A stretch of 64,000 nucleotides of DNA from Pardosa pseudoannulata (taxonomy: Eukaryota > Arthropoda > Arachnida > Araneae > Lycosidae), in contig CM063508.1 in NCBI GenBank assembly GCA_032207245.1, positions 125,753,228-125,817,227 of the forward strand, read 5' to 3'. The first letter of the stretch is position 1. Each line of letters begins with the position of its first letter. Position numbers and translations under genes: made by a program. Below, piece after piece: positions 1 to 54,229 of this stretch. The notes under the pieces are model-generated. The model was not told the DNA's origin and did no database searches. It saw nothing but the letters and a program-made list of their open reading frames with translations.

Positions 1-41925
<41,925 letters not shown>

Positions 41926-43970
41926 AAATAAACTCAAAATTAGTAACTGATATTATTATAGTGCCTTCTACAATTAACTCTTACTGTTCTAAGTATGGCA
42001 CAGTATTAGCAGGAAATACAAACTGCTAAAGCACGAGAATTGTGTTGAAAAACAAAATGATTTATTGCTTTCTTCTGACTATATTCATACCACTCTGCAA
42101 TAATTGTTTGCTATTTGAACTTTAAAAAAAAAATCATTTTGCATAAATGTAATCTAAGTTTATGATTTTTTTTACTTTATATCAGTGAACATTAGACAGT
42201 AAAATGTCTGGCATTTATGTCTCTCTTCTATATGTTCAGTTTTTAAAATATTGTGCAAGATTTATTAAGAAGAAAAAGATATGTAGTAATCTTTGACACT
42301 ATGAAAGGAATCAAAATAGTTTTTACTAAAAAATGTGTAAAAAATTGTTAAAAAACTATTTTATGTAAATGTTTCTCTCATTTAAAAAAATGTATTACAT
42401 TATGTAGTATGTCACTTTTCATTTGTAATGGGTGCTTCATTTTTTACAAGGAAAAATTTCATGGCAATTAAAAGAATGGCAGATTTAAAGCTTGAAAAAT
42501 GTTTAATTGTTCAAACAAATTTAGGAAGATAATTTATATAATGAAGATAAAAGTTTAGTTATTGCTTTCACTGTAAAATATAAATTGCAGAATTTTTTAT
42601 GTACAAAAAATTAAATATTACAAACTTGAAGCAATTAAATTTATACAAACATGATAAAATAAAAAGAAAAAAAATCAAAATATTGCAATTTTTGATATGG
42701 GTATAGTTGAATTCAAATTTTACTTTTGATACTATTATATGGAATTAATATTGTAAATATATTTAAATTCATTGTAGAGCTTAATAAACAGGGAAATCTT
42801 ATTAATTATTCCAAAAGCAGGATTATAATCTGCTTCTTTCAAATAAATTATAAAAAATAATTTGCCCAACTTCACCCTTACTTGATATTTTGTACTTAAA
42901 TGTCATACCAAAAAATGTATACATAGTTTACTAAGTTTACTCACAAATTTCTTTATGTCAATTAATTTAATCTTATTGTAACATTTAATTAAAAATTTTA
43001 TTCCACCTTTTTGTTTTGTTATACTTGTTATCTCGTGTTCATGTAATTTTGTATTTTCTGAAAATATTTTTTTATTACTGTAATATTACAGCACAACAAT
43101 TAAAATATTGCTTTTCAACAACAACAAAAAATTCATAAATTTTTAAAAAAAATATCCTTAGAATTTATAATTTGATTTTGATATAAAATTCTGATTTTTA
43201 AGTCACTATCCAAACTGGGCTTTCTGTCTGTTTATAGCACAAATACTAGAAATAAAATGCTTTTTTTCTAATTAAAAAAATTCTTTTCTTGCCTATTAAA
43301 TTTTTTGAAGTACATTTTGGAGTTTCATGACACATATTAAAATTTTTCTTTGTATTTTTTATAACCAAATCAAAAATTTTATTACCCTTATATAGCACAC
43401 AAAAAGTAATATATTTGATGTAACAATTATTTCAATGAAATACCTGTTGTTATCTGCTATTAAAAGTCTATATGATCATTTGGTGCTTCTCCTATTAGTG
43501 TTATGTATAAGACCTATAAATTGTTTTAATTGTTGTATGTAAAGAATTATTTTATTTTGCAGAATATTTTTGTATATATTTATATATAAATTATTTTTTG
43601 TAATGTATCTGGTTCAACACTTATTTTTCATTAGAAAAGTGAATAATCTATGATGATTTGTGCATTAACTAAAATAATTTAATGTACGTTAAAAATTGAC
43701 ATATATATATGAAGATAAATTATTAGTTATGTCGAGTAACACTGCCAGATAATGCTATATATTTGTTTGGAGGTGACGCTAAATGAAGTGCATATCACTG
43801 CCATCCTTTATAATCCTAGTCTTATCTTTTTACACATTTTCTCTTTTATGTAAATTAACTATTTTCTTAAAACCATACGCTGCTCAATGTAAGCTTCTGT
43901 GTTTCAATAAAGACAAAATTTGTTTTCCAAATAGCTGTAGTAATGTACATTTCAAACCAAAAAATTAAAC
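41926..43970 (+). other. Col4a2 3' untranslated region, end uncertain
   Basis: AT-rich sequence after the stop. AATAAA motifs occur at 41927, 42783, 43251 and 43905, among others. The first is too close to the stop to be the likely main site. Which signal is used cannot be decided from sequence. Nothing is recognised in the remaining 43,970-44,295. Confidence 0.6.
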
Positions 43971-44295
43971 ATAAAATCTGTAATTTCTTAACAGTTCTGT
44001 TAATATTTAATAAATCTAAATTGCATTCTTATGAGGAACTTTAAAATTTCTAGATGTGGATTCATTGAAATGTAATAACTGCAAACATATATACATGCGA
44101 AAGAAATGTTTATTGTTTGAACAAAGTCATTCCTTGAATCAATTTTTGATACTCTGTTTATATACTAATGATCCTTTATGCAGTTATACACAGTATGATG
44201 GTTAATATAACATGTCAAGAGTGTGAAATTTTAAAATTATTTTTCATGCTTATAATAAAAGATATTCTTGAAATGAAATACTCTTCATGTAAAGG

Positions 44296-45029
44296 CAGGG
44301 TTCCCACAGTCCTTCAGAACTCCTTAATTTTAGCTTTCATTTTTAAGGGACCTTAAAACTACTTAATTTTTGTCAAACGTCCTTAAAAACTCCTTAATTT
44401 TTAAATTATTGGAACCTGATCAATTTTTGCATCGACATGATCCACCATTGTAACGTAATTTCCTGTCAGTTATCACCGTACTCTCAGAATTTTCTGGTTT
44501 TGTAAGTTCAGAGTTAAACTTGCCCAAAACTGGTTCTAAGAATGCCATTACAGGTGATAAATACTGGTCAAAAAATTATATATATATTATATATATATAT
44601 TAAGAACATTTAAAATATTTGTTAATGTTCATAACATTCTTTTATATTTTCTAGCCAAACGTGCAGTATTAATAATAAAGAAAATCCTCAAATACATACG
44701 TTTTCAGTGTATTACTGTAGTAATTCAAAATTCCTTTCCTTAATATCTTTAAAAAGTTATGAAAATACTTTTAGTTTTTTAGTACTTTTTATGGTCACTA
44801 GCTGGAAAATATATTTGACAAATAAATAATTCATATACTTAAGGTTTAAAGTATAAAGTCAGCTGCCTTTCCTAATAGCTAACAGTCATTAAGCTTTTAA
44901 TTAAATGAAGCATGGAGAGTGGGGGGAGTTGTAGATATTTCAATTACTAGTTTAATTTCTCTTACAATGTTTGTAATAGAAAAGACTAAAACTTTCTTCT
45001 TTCCCAGAAACGTCAGGTATAATCAGCTA

Positions 45030-45122
<93 letters not shown>

Positions 45123-45199
45123 ATATATATATATATATGCATATGAATATATGTATATGTATATATGTATATATGTATATATATATATACATATATATA

Positions 45200-45251
<52 letters not shown>

Positions 45252-45600
45252 GAGTTATTTTTTAAACAATCAGAAAGTACTGTTTATAATATTGTATTGT
45301 ATTCACAATTTATTTTTAATTTGATCGCTCAAAAAAATTTCGATGTACATTTTTAAAAACTAGTTATTGTCAAATAGATTTATTTTATATTAATTTTTAG
45401 TCATTTTTAAAAACTTAATTCTGAAATATTGTAGGGCATTTATTGAACATGCTTTATCTGATTCATAATCATTAAAATAGTTCCTCAGGAAATAGAGTTT
45501 ATGTCGTTATGCTGTGTATTTCAAGTGGGTCTTTATAAATAGTTACTTTGGTCCTTAGAAAGTCCTTAATTTTTGTTCTGGAAAAAGAGTGGGAACCCTG
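44296..45600. mobile_element. hAT-like element enclosing a large microsatellite
   Basis: The ends cagggttcccac and, inverted, cagggttcccac are identical over 12 bp. Subterminal ccttaatttt motifs recur on the left and right. The flanks share only aaagg. The centre holds a (TA)n/(TG)n block, which inflates the size. No coding. Confidence 0.6.
45029..45247. repeat. Compound (TA)n/(TG)n microsatellite
   Basis: A TA run, then tgtgtg at 45067-45088, then TA runs with interspersed catatg variants to 45247. All Tyr-Ile-rich frames here are artefacts. Confidence 0.97.
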
Positions 45601-47517
45601 AAAGGGGAACAAGAAAGATTAAATATTTGAAGATGAATTTTTGTGGGTTTTACCTCTTCAAATAGAAATGGCATATTTAAAGTAAAGTTTATTAACATTC
45701 AATTAAATAATTAGAATCAAATTGTAATATTAATTACATTTGTTAACAGCTTATGGTAATTTTCTATATAACCTCAAACACATTAAGAATAATGTGAGGA
45801 ATTTTTCATTCAAACATTAGTGTAGTAGTAATCTTTTAATCAACATCACTATAGCTGTTATTTTATTCATACTTTTATTTAGCTCATAAGAATAACAAAC
45901 AGAACTCATGGTTTCTACACAGGTTTTATATTTAAATGTTGCTGGTGCTTCATAATTCCCACCCTATTTATAATATTGAAAGAAAAAAATGTTTTTTACC
46001 AAACCAATATTTTTGGTTAAAACAGACTGATTGTCATCATTAGAAAAGTAAAATTTTCCTAGTTTATAAAAATGTACTAAATGTTGAAATAAAGTTTTTA
46101 AATATTCTGTTCTAAAATTAAAATATTAAATGTTTCATTTCAATTTTATAACGAATCCACTGAGAAATTACCAGATTTTTACAAAACTTCAGTATAATTT
46201 ACCTTACTTCGAATTCATATAAGTAGAGATCTATAGTTCCGCTATTGCTACAAGTCTTTCCTCAACGTCTAACGCTGAGACATTATATAAGTATTAATAT
46301 TATTTAAATTTAAAGGTAAAAGAAAAAATAATTTGTCCTGCCTTTAAATTTGCATTAATTTATAGATTAATAAAACTAAAAACATCTTTCAGTTTTCACA
46401 TTATCTCTTTTTCTAAATTATTTCTCTCTAAATTATTTTATTTGTATTAGTTAATTTTAAAATTGTAATTTGTAATCAACCATTGACAGAGTTTCGTCTT
46501 ACAAGTTGGTCAATAGATGGCACCAGCAGCAGTCGATAAATTAGTTTCAGGCGTTCATTACTTTGTTACTATGTTCTGCACATGCGTCAAAACTTAATTT
46601 CGAATTTTCGTTTAAACTTAAGATAACGAAATTTCATTCAGGGCTGTGCGGTTCTTTTTCTCATGATGCAAGTCTGCGAAATGCCGCCTTTTAAATGGTT
46701 TGATTTCGCTCCTTATGCTGCCTTTATCTAGTACTATTAGTCACCAACCAGTGGCCTGCATAAAAATCATGTCATGATTTGCAGTTTTATGTTTTATTAA
46801 CAATTACACCAGTGATTCCCCTAAACTTTTAATGTTCACTTACCTCTTCCCATGGCAAACACCTTGAAATAGATTTCTAAGAGATATAACTGTGTACAGC
46901 TACATAAAAACAAAATTTTTATTTGATAGCAACGAAAAGCTGGGGTATAAAAAATAATTTATATCTTTAAAGTAATATCTATCGGAATTAAATGTGTTTT
47001 AAATCATAAAATTTTTATGTTTCAACACTTCTAATGAGATTGGTGAGCTTATATTTTGATATGAGATTATTTATGCATATTGTCTTAGGAAACTCAATAT
47101 GGTTTAGATTTCAGAATCAGCATTTTTTTATAAATGGTGCAGTCAGTTACTATATCAAACACAGTTTATTGCATTACCTGCGTGCAAACTCGTTTTAAAT
47201 CACAAAATGTCACTTAGAAAAATTTAAGGCATAAATACTTATTAATTTCCTTTAGAAATACAAAATGTAACTCAAATCCATTTTTTAAACCCTACTGAAA
47301 AACAACAGTTTTTCGTTCGTTGCCATTTACAACTTACAAAACAAAGAAAAGGGGGGGGTAATAATCGAGTAAATTATCAATCCAGCAGAGGATGTGATAC
47401 TTATTTAAGTCGATCGGTATAAGTTTTTGTATCCAAAATTTGTGTATCCTTCTTCAAGCATTGATTTTAGCTCCTTCTTTTTGAATCATTCAATTAATTT
47501 GCTTCTACAGCAGCCTA
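45601..47517. other. AT-rich intergenic stretch, nothing recognised
   Basis: No open frame of note, no RNA gene and no clear terminal repeats. A somewhat GC-richer patch at 46,490-46,750 has no identifiable origin. Confidence 0.6.
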
Positions 47518-47673
47518 GAATGTTGCCATATTTTGGTCGAGATATGTCACAGGCGACTTTCACGTCATGATGACACCAGAAGTCTTCAGAGATGAGAATT
47601 TGGTAGCAAAAAATCCCCTTTCTGGCGCCATTATGACTTATTATATACCTCTACAGCAATATGGTAGCCCTCT
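47518..47673. mobile_element. Small MITE (family E), copy 2
   Basis: 156-bp relative of 8927-9112. Its left end gttgccatattttgg has drifted; the right end caatatggtagccctct matches well. Internal gatatgtcacaggcgac and tttctggcgcc are shared. Confidence 0.65.
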
Positions 47674-48555
47674 TTTATACATCTTTTGTATAAAAGGTGT
47701 TTAGGTTTGTAAGTTTACATGTCAAAGTGTTTGACATCCAATTGGAGTTTGAGATTACCAAAGATTTTCACGGATACATATTAACACCTGATTTTTCCAC
47801 TTAGTGATTATACTTAGAAGACTTTTTGATGTTTACGATCTTAGAGAAAAATTATTTAAAAATATGAGTTTTATTTCTGTGTACATTATTTACTTATTTT
47901 TACAGACAGCGACCATATCCTCGCCCAACAAAAACTAACAATCGTCTTCTCCACAGAGAATTTCTGCTCACCGTGAAATCAAACGCTATCCCCATTCCCC
48001 CGTTTGAGAAATGCCATAGAGAGAAGAAAGAACAACGGTTAGAGCCTCATAAAAGGAACACGGCCGCGTCCAGCTTTACACTGACCATAAAAATCTGTTC
48101 CAGAAGTGGGAAAACCGTAGAACACATGCATATTAACATAAAATACTTTTTAAAAAGTGGGATGCTACAGTACCATAGAAAAAACTAGTACCTCTGAGTG
48201 ACTGATCAAAATCACAAATCAAAATGTAGCTAATTATTTGTTTGGGAGATACCTGGATCTAACTGGATCTACACTATAAAAGTATTTGGATCCATGTATG
48301 CACGATTATTCTTTCGCACAAAATAGGTGAACTTCATAGGTCTTCCATTAATATACTTTGTGTGTGTGACGTCTTCTTGCTTATCCCTCTGATCTGAATC
48401 AGATCAGACCCATAAGATTATTCGTTTTAAGCACATCACAGGCAAAAGTAAGTCTCCTCAAAAGATCCCCTCGAACCAAGTTAATGTAGCTGATCAAGTG
48501 TTGTGCAGTGGCCTCTACAATACTGCACTTGGTCCAAACAGGTATCATTTAAAAA

Positions 48556-48586
<31 letters not shown>

Positions 48587-50975
48587 TGCTCTGAAATCAG
48601 TCGGTCACTCCTGTCACCCTCAAGAAAGATTAAAACACCAGGACCCCTCTCTAAAATATCGTGGATGTTATGGTGGTTGCTTCAAAGGGATATTTAGAGA
48701 AGCCTTACTTGAATATAGCTCAAGGTATGTCAGAAAATCAGAAATGACCTGAGTCATGGTAGAGCCCTCCTTCGACAGTGCCTCATTTAAAGTTGCAAGG
48801 GACGAAATCCAATGTAGATGGAGGATACTAGAAACAGACAAGGTCTTGAATTTTTCTACAATTTTAATCCCTAATAAGCCTCCAATTTTGTAGATATGGC
48901 ATTGCCTTGGCGGGATTTTATATGAGATCACGTGAAGTGAATCTCTTAACAAATTTGGCTCAGGATTTTGAGATATATCACAGTTATAAATCTACCGAAT
49001 CTAAACCCGATTATTATCGCATTTATATTGTTGCGTCTAAACCACAATTATGTACATGTAAGAAGAAATATTTAAAATGGAAATTTCTATGTATGTAGAT
49101 ATTTTCTTCAACTAAAAAAAAAGTACGATATTTGGATTATTTTGACAAAAAAGCACTACAAATTTAATTTCCAGTAACCAATTAAAAGTACAGAAAATGC
49201 TACAATATAGCAGCGAAATGCTACAATATAATGCTACAATATAGCAGCTACAATATAGCAGGGAATATATTTCAGCAGTACATATTAAAATACAACCGTA
49301 CAATGAGAACTGCAGATATTACAAGCGTATCGTATATAGCTAGCTCTGCCTGTAATGTCCGTCATTTAAATTAACATATCGGTAGCTGTATAAATCAACT
49401 GTTTCCCGAAAAATAAAGAGCAGGTCAGCTCGAGTTTTGTTGTGTGATCATATTCCATTCAACCCGATTACACATTTTCTAACGTTTTCATGGATGGAAT
49501 TTCCATGGAAACGATTTCATCACGTGCATTGCATTTCGCCATTTTTCACCGGAAAACCTGAAAAGGAATCTGCATTAATTGCGATTTATATATTTTTTTT
49601 TCAGCTTATCAAACTGCAAAGTAATTGTTTTCAACGTTTCTGTCCGTTTTTCGTAAGCACAATATCAATTACTTACAAGCCACTGTTATTAGATATTAAG
49701 TGTTTTACAGAATTGATTGTAGTTTTCCGATTAAATTATCGAAGTATTGAATTCAATCTAAAAACATTTAGTTTGAACATTTTAAATGGAATCAAATAAA
49801 TACATTAACGTAAAAAGCTTCAATTCGATTATTTGCGAGTTTAAATTAATACTTAAAGAAAATGGCTGTAGATAATTATCAACTTATTTTAAAATGTATC
49901 TAATGTATGTAATTTTGATCACAAAAAAAAATTCCATAATTTTCAGATTATCTTCCAGTGTATCTTTCAGCATTTTCAGAGTCCCGTAAATTTAGAACAT
50001 AAGCAATTAAATACAAAATAGAGGGAAAATAAAAAAAAATCTTATTTTTATTAGAATGTGATTATTTTCAGTGCTGTAACGGAAAGACAAATTTGATTTT
50101 TTTTACTATTTTCTTTTGTCTGAATATGGACACTTTGCCTGAACCACCGAGCACAGAAGCTGTGAAAAAATATGGAGAAAATGAAATTTACTAACCCACG
50201 AGATAACTTGCAAAATATATAACTTAACTAAATTTTTGTATCAAAATAAAGGTAAATATTTTTTTGTTATGTAAATTTACTGCTTTGTGCTGTGTAAACG
50301 TGAACTCTGTCCTAAGTACAATATCTAATTTTTGATGGCGCTAATTAGCAACGAAATCAACATCAAATTTTATGGTTATTTTAACTTTCCAATCACACAT
50401 CTTTCAATCTCTGTCTGTTTTAACAAATGTATTAAACATGACCATGGTGCTCAACAGTTTCCTTCATTTTGGTGCGTGGGCGCACAGTATTTTCACCATT
50501 CTATTTGGAGCTTAGTAGAAAACATAGTTAGAAAATTAACATATATCTGTTTTGTTATTTTGATATAACAGGAGAAAAATTGCTACTTTCTACCAAGTGG
50601 ATACTGTAAACAACTACTACTTCTACTAGACATAAAAGAACTACTACTTCGACTACTCTCATGGAATGTGTACTGATTGAAAAAGTATTGTGATCGAAAT
50701 TTGTTGCTCTGATCAGTGATGGGCCAATGTGAATTTATTAAGTTGTGATTCATTAAAGTGTTCTAAAATTTTATTTGTAGAGTTTTATACTTGACTGATG
50801 AATATTATGCTGGGCAACGCATTTATCATGAATATGGAAAACAGAAAATTCACGACAATAAGCATGAAATTCAAGGATACTGAAACAAATTTAAACAATA
50901 AAAACGAAAAGAAATTTTTGTCAGTAATGAAATTTCGTGTGTAAGGAAGACTATTCTTTAACAGCCAACGGATGA
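47674..50975. other. Intergenic stretch, no supported gene
   Basis: It contains a T-run (48559-48583), a local repeat of acaatatagcag (49,200-49,262) and short open frames with no family resemblance (47973-48188, 49437-49799). Nothing here can be called a gene. Confidence 0.55.
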
Positions 50976-51119
50976 GTTGTTGAAGAGCAACAATGGGATG
51001 TGGTCAATCAAGTTGGTGAAATTCCCTCCACAGAGGAAGAATCTGATGAAGAGAATGACTACGAGAGGGAAGATGAAGAAATTGGAATGGAGTTTTTAAA
51101 TCAACATTTCCTTCTATAG
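50976..51119 (+). pseudogene. Short acidic coding-like fragment
   Basis: The frame reads VVEEQQWDVVNQVGEIPSTE, followed by an acidic run (EESDEENDYEREDEEIGM) and a stop at 51117. The composition is protein-like and unlike the surroundings. It could be a piece of a transposase or a processed gene. No family was recognised, and there is no start codon in the frame. Confidence 0.3.
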
Positions 51120-51882
51120 TTCCAACCAATTAAGGTTTAGTAAGAATGTTTTCAAATGATGTAAAGGGAACAATTACTGCCACGTTTTCTGCTCATAGAT
51201 TACCTACAAGACATTATCTTTAATTTTTCCTCTTTTGTGTTTTTTATTTGGTAATTGTTTTTGTTTTTAAATGCACTTTAGAAAGCAGAAATATCCCTCA
51301 AAAGAGATAGTTTAAGATGCAGCAGTTTTACTCGTAGTTTTATTAATTTCTGTCTAAATTAATTATTAAGGTGCAATTGTTTTTGTTATTAAATGTACTT
51401 TAGAAAGCAGAAACATCAGTCAAAAGAGAAAGTTTTTTTTTTAAGATGTAGCACTTTCACCTGCAGTTTTATTAATTTTTGCCTAAATTACTCATTATTA
51501 TAAATGCACAACAATCACATTAACTTTTTGAGTATATTGCAATGCAATTTAGATAAGAAAGATTTCGATGAGAGTTTAAACTTGGGATAGATAAGTCTTA
51601 AAAATATGCATGCAATTCCTTAAAGTTTTTTACTTTACGGATTTAAGCAAAACTTTAATAAGAGTTTTTTTTTTAATGAATTTGCAAATTTTTATGCAAG
51701 TTTCTTTCATTTCTTGTTAAATGTTACTAAGCTATTACTGTAGATTGTATCGACAGAAATTTAAAGAGACAGCAACTTATTTCTAACACTATGAAACACA
51801 GGCGTAACAGCTGTTTTTAAAACGTGTTTTAAAAAAGAGCAACATAGTATTGAAAAACCGGATTTCCTACGTAAAATTATAA

Positions 51883-52059
51883 TCCGAACGATGGTGGAAT
51901 AAATAGGGAGCTGCTCTTCGATACTTGAACTCGTCAGTTCGAATCTCACGGCCGGCATGGATGTTCATAGCAGTTCGGAATCGGCTTTAGGCAGTAGGTC
52001 CCGGTCTCATTAAACCTCGTGTAGTAAAACAGTAGACCGTAAAGCTCCATCCAACCAAC
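51883..52059 (+). mobile_element. SINE family A, copy 4 (most diverged)
   Basis: The head is worn (ccgaacgatggtggaataaa) with box B gttcgaatctc. The body ttcggaatcggcttta and the tail ccaaccaac are clear. No sure target duplication. Confidence 0.82.
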
Positions 52060-52480
52060 TTGTGAAAATAACATAGTTATAAAATTTCAATTTATTTTGT
52101 TACTGTTTATTTATTTTTTTTTTTTTTGTTACTGTTAATGCTTGCATTTTAAATTTTAACAGTTAAATTTAGCAGTTTAATAATAAAATACGCATTAATT
52201 ATTTATAAAACATAAAGATTAGTTTTTACTAAAAAAATAAAATAAAATTAGTGTATAGGGAAAATTTAGTCTATAAGTACATAAAACATAGAGAAATTAA
52301 AATTGAAATTAGGAATAAAACTACTAAGAACGACTCATCGCTACTTGATAATAAGCGTGCACATTTATTACATACTGGATGAAAAATGTTATCATCAGTA
52401 CATGTATCAGATATGTCTAGCACAACTGTCAGTTTTGATTCATAAAGAATTCCGTTCGTGATTAACTCCAAAATACTAAG

Positions 52481-52658
52481 AGCCGAACGATGGCCGATTG
52501 ATTAGGGTGCTGACCTTCGGTACCGGAGTTCGTGGGTTCGAATCCCACTGTGGCATGGATGTTCGTAGCCGTTCGGAATCGGCTTTAAGCTGTAGGTCCC
52601 GGTCTCATTAGCCCTCGTGTTGCAAAACAGTAGACCGTAGCACTCCAAACCAAACCAA
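52481..52658 (+). mobile_element. SINE family A, copy 5 (best preserved)
   Basis: Head gccgaacgatggccgattga, perfect box B ggttcgaatcc at 52545-52555, body and ccaaac tail. A perfect 13-bp duplication ccaaaatactaag flanks it (52468-52480 and 52659-52671). It is the youngest-looking copy and a good reference for the family. Confidence 0.93.
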
Positions 52659-52929
52659 CCAAAATACTAAGTAAGCCATGAAGTAGACCAAATCACTCAC
52701 ACACGTGCGGGCATAAACAGACCGTTTTCTGATTACACTGTCAAAATTAGAATTTAGAAAAAAATTGGGGAGGATTAGTAATAGACCAAAAAATTTGAGT
52801 AAAAATGTGTAGTGGTGAACCGTATAACTTCGAAATCGAGTAAAAAAAGAGTTGGGTGTTGACTTACTCCACTTGGTGAAACCAAACACGATTGAGCCTG
52901 AGGCTACTCGTTTTTAAGGCAATGGGGTG

Positions 52930-53205
52930 CGGTTATTGTTTTGATAATGAGCACCACAAGGGTGAAGTACGACATATGCTGAAGTGGGTTCTCGTAATTT
53001 TAAAGCAGAAAACCAAAAGACTTGACTTGCCACCCCCAGAGGTATTGTTTGAGAACTTGGAGGACATTGTGACCACGAACCTATTTTAGGTGTTCCAGTC
53101 ACCTTTAACGAATACGGCGGATCTAAAGCCGGCTTGGGCTCCGAAAACGCAACCCTCCAGTTATGAGAATGTTGCATTTACCAACTGAGCTACCGCGGAT
53201 CAGAG
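52930..53205 (-). mobile_element. SINE family B with tRNA-like head
   Basis: On the minus strand it begins atccgcggtagctcagttgg near 53205 (a tRNA-type box A), then ggagcccaagccggc, then the family core (aggttcgtggtcacaatgtc; acgagaacccacttcagc). The 3' part beyond about 52930 is missing. Confidence 0.7.
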
Positions 53206-53514
53206 TTGGGTGTAATTATCTTTACTTATTTGAAAAGGTTTTTTATCGGTGTCTAAAATTTAGCGCTATTTGTGCTCTAATGTTCTCTTCAAGAACTGTA
53301 ATACTAACAAAAGTTACCAAGACAGTCATTGATATTTTGATACTATTAAGAACACCATATTAACTCGAAAATTCGTTTTCAACATATGTGGCAACGAAAC
53401 CAAGATATTGGAAACTTAATGTAGAATACGAAATGCCTTGTTAGTAGCTACAACAGTGACCTTTCAATTATGAGTCATAATTTCATTTATATGCCATATA
53501 GGCGGCCATAAGAT

Positions 53515-53830
53515 AACACCAACAAAGTGGGTCCTCGTAATTTAGAAGCAGGGACCAAGAAGACCTCCAGGCTTGGCCTGACACCTCCAGAGGTATCGTT
53601 TGAGAAGTTAGAGGACATTGAGATCACGAACCTACTTTATGTGTCCTAGCTGCCGCTGAAGAACACAGTGGAATTTTGGCCAGCTTCTAAATTACGAGGA
53701 CGAAATTCTTGAGCTGTAGTGTCTTCAGCCTTCGTAGTTCCTCAAATGAATCTCGTCCCTTATCCATAGTTCAGTCACATATTGCAAGGTGGTAGGCTTT
53801 CGTACACCAGGGGAATAAGTCACAACAACA
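53515..53830. mobile_element. SINE family B, two halves in opposite orientation
   Basis: 53515-53690 matches the 5'-core of family B on the minus strand. 53695-53830 matches the 3' part on the plus strand and ends in tacaccaggggaat. The core motif tctaaattacgagga occurs in both orientations, so the copy is inverted or joined head to head. Confidence 0.6.
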
Positions 53831-54229
53831 TAATAAGGAAAAAGATCGTGAATTAAACTTTAACAAAGTGAACGTTCATCAGCGTCATACTTATTAGGGA
53901 ATGCTTTATTATAGTTATAGATTTATTTTTAAAATTGAAATCTATATGGTCGTAAAAAGAGCGGAAATTTGACATCGTTTTAGCTTCAACTTCCCCTCGA
54001 TCAATCTCTACTGTATCCTTGTAATGACGTCAAAAATTTATTCAAAAAGAAATATGTCCTTTACTTAAAAAAAGAAAAGTTTCCTCTTTAGAAATAAAAT
54101 GAAAGAAAAATATAAGCATATAGTAATGAAGCTTCATTTTTAGGAGCCCGTTTATCATTAAATCTCATCTCCAGACTTAAAAAAAAAATGATCCTATGAT
54201 AGATTTTGTCAGAAGACAAGAGTTCTTTT

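Noticed and set aside
41927..41932. Main polyadenylation signal directly after the stop
   Set aside because: AATAAA overlaps the stop region by chance in AT-rich sequence; a 3' UTR of a few bases is unlikely.
47973..48188. 71-codon open frame after a tttacag acceptor-like site
   Set aside because: There is no family resemblance, and a chance frame in a slightly GC-richer patch is more likely.
49437..49799. 120-codon open frame
   Set aside because: Composition is like the AT-rich background and there is no recognisable domain, splice context or relative.
52481..52560. tRNA gene (perfect box B)
   Set aside because: There is no acceptor-stem pairing, and the same sequence with a body and tail recurs five times with target duplications, so it is a SINE.
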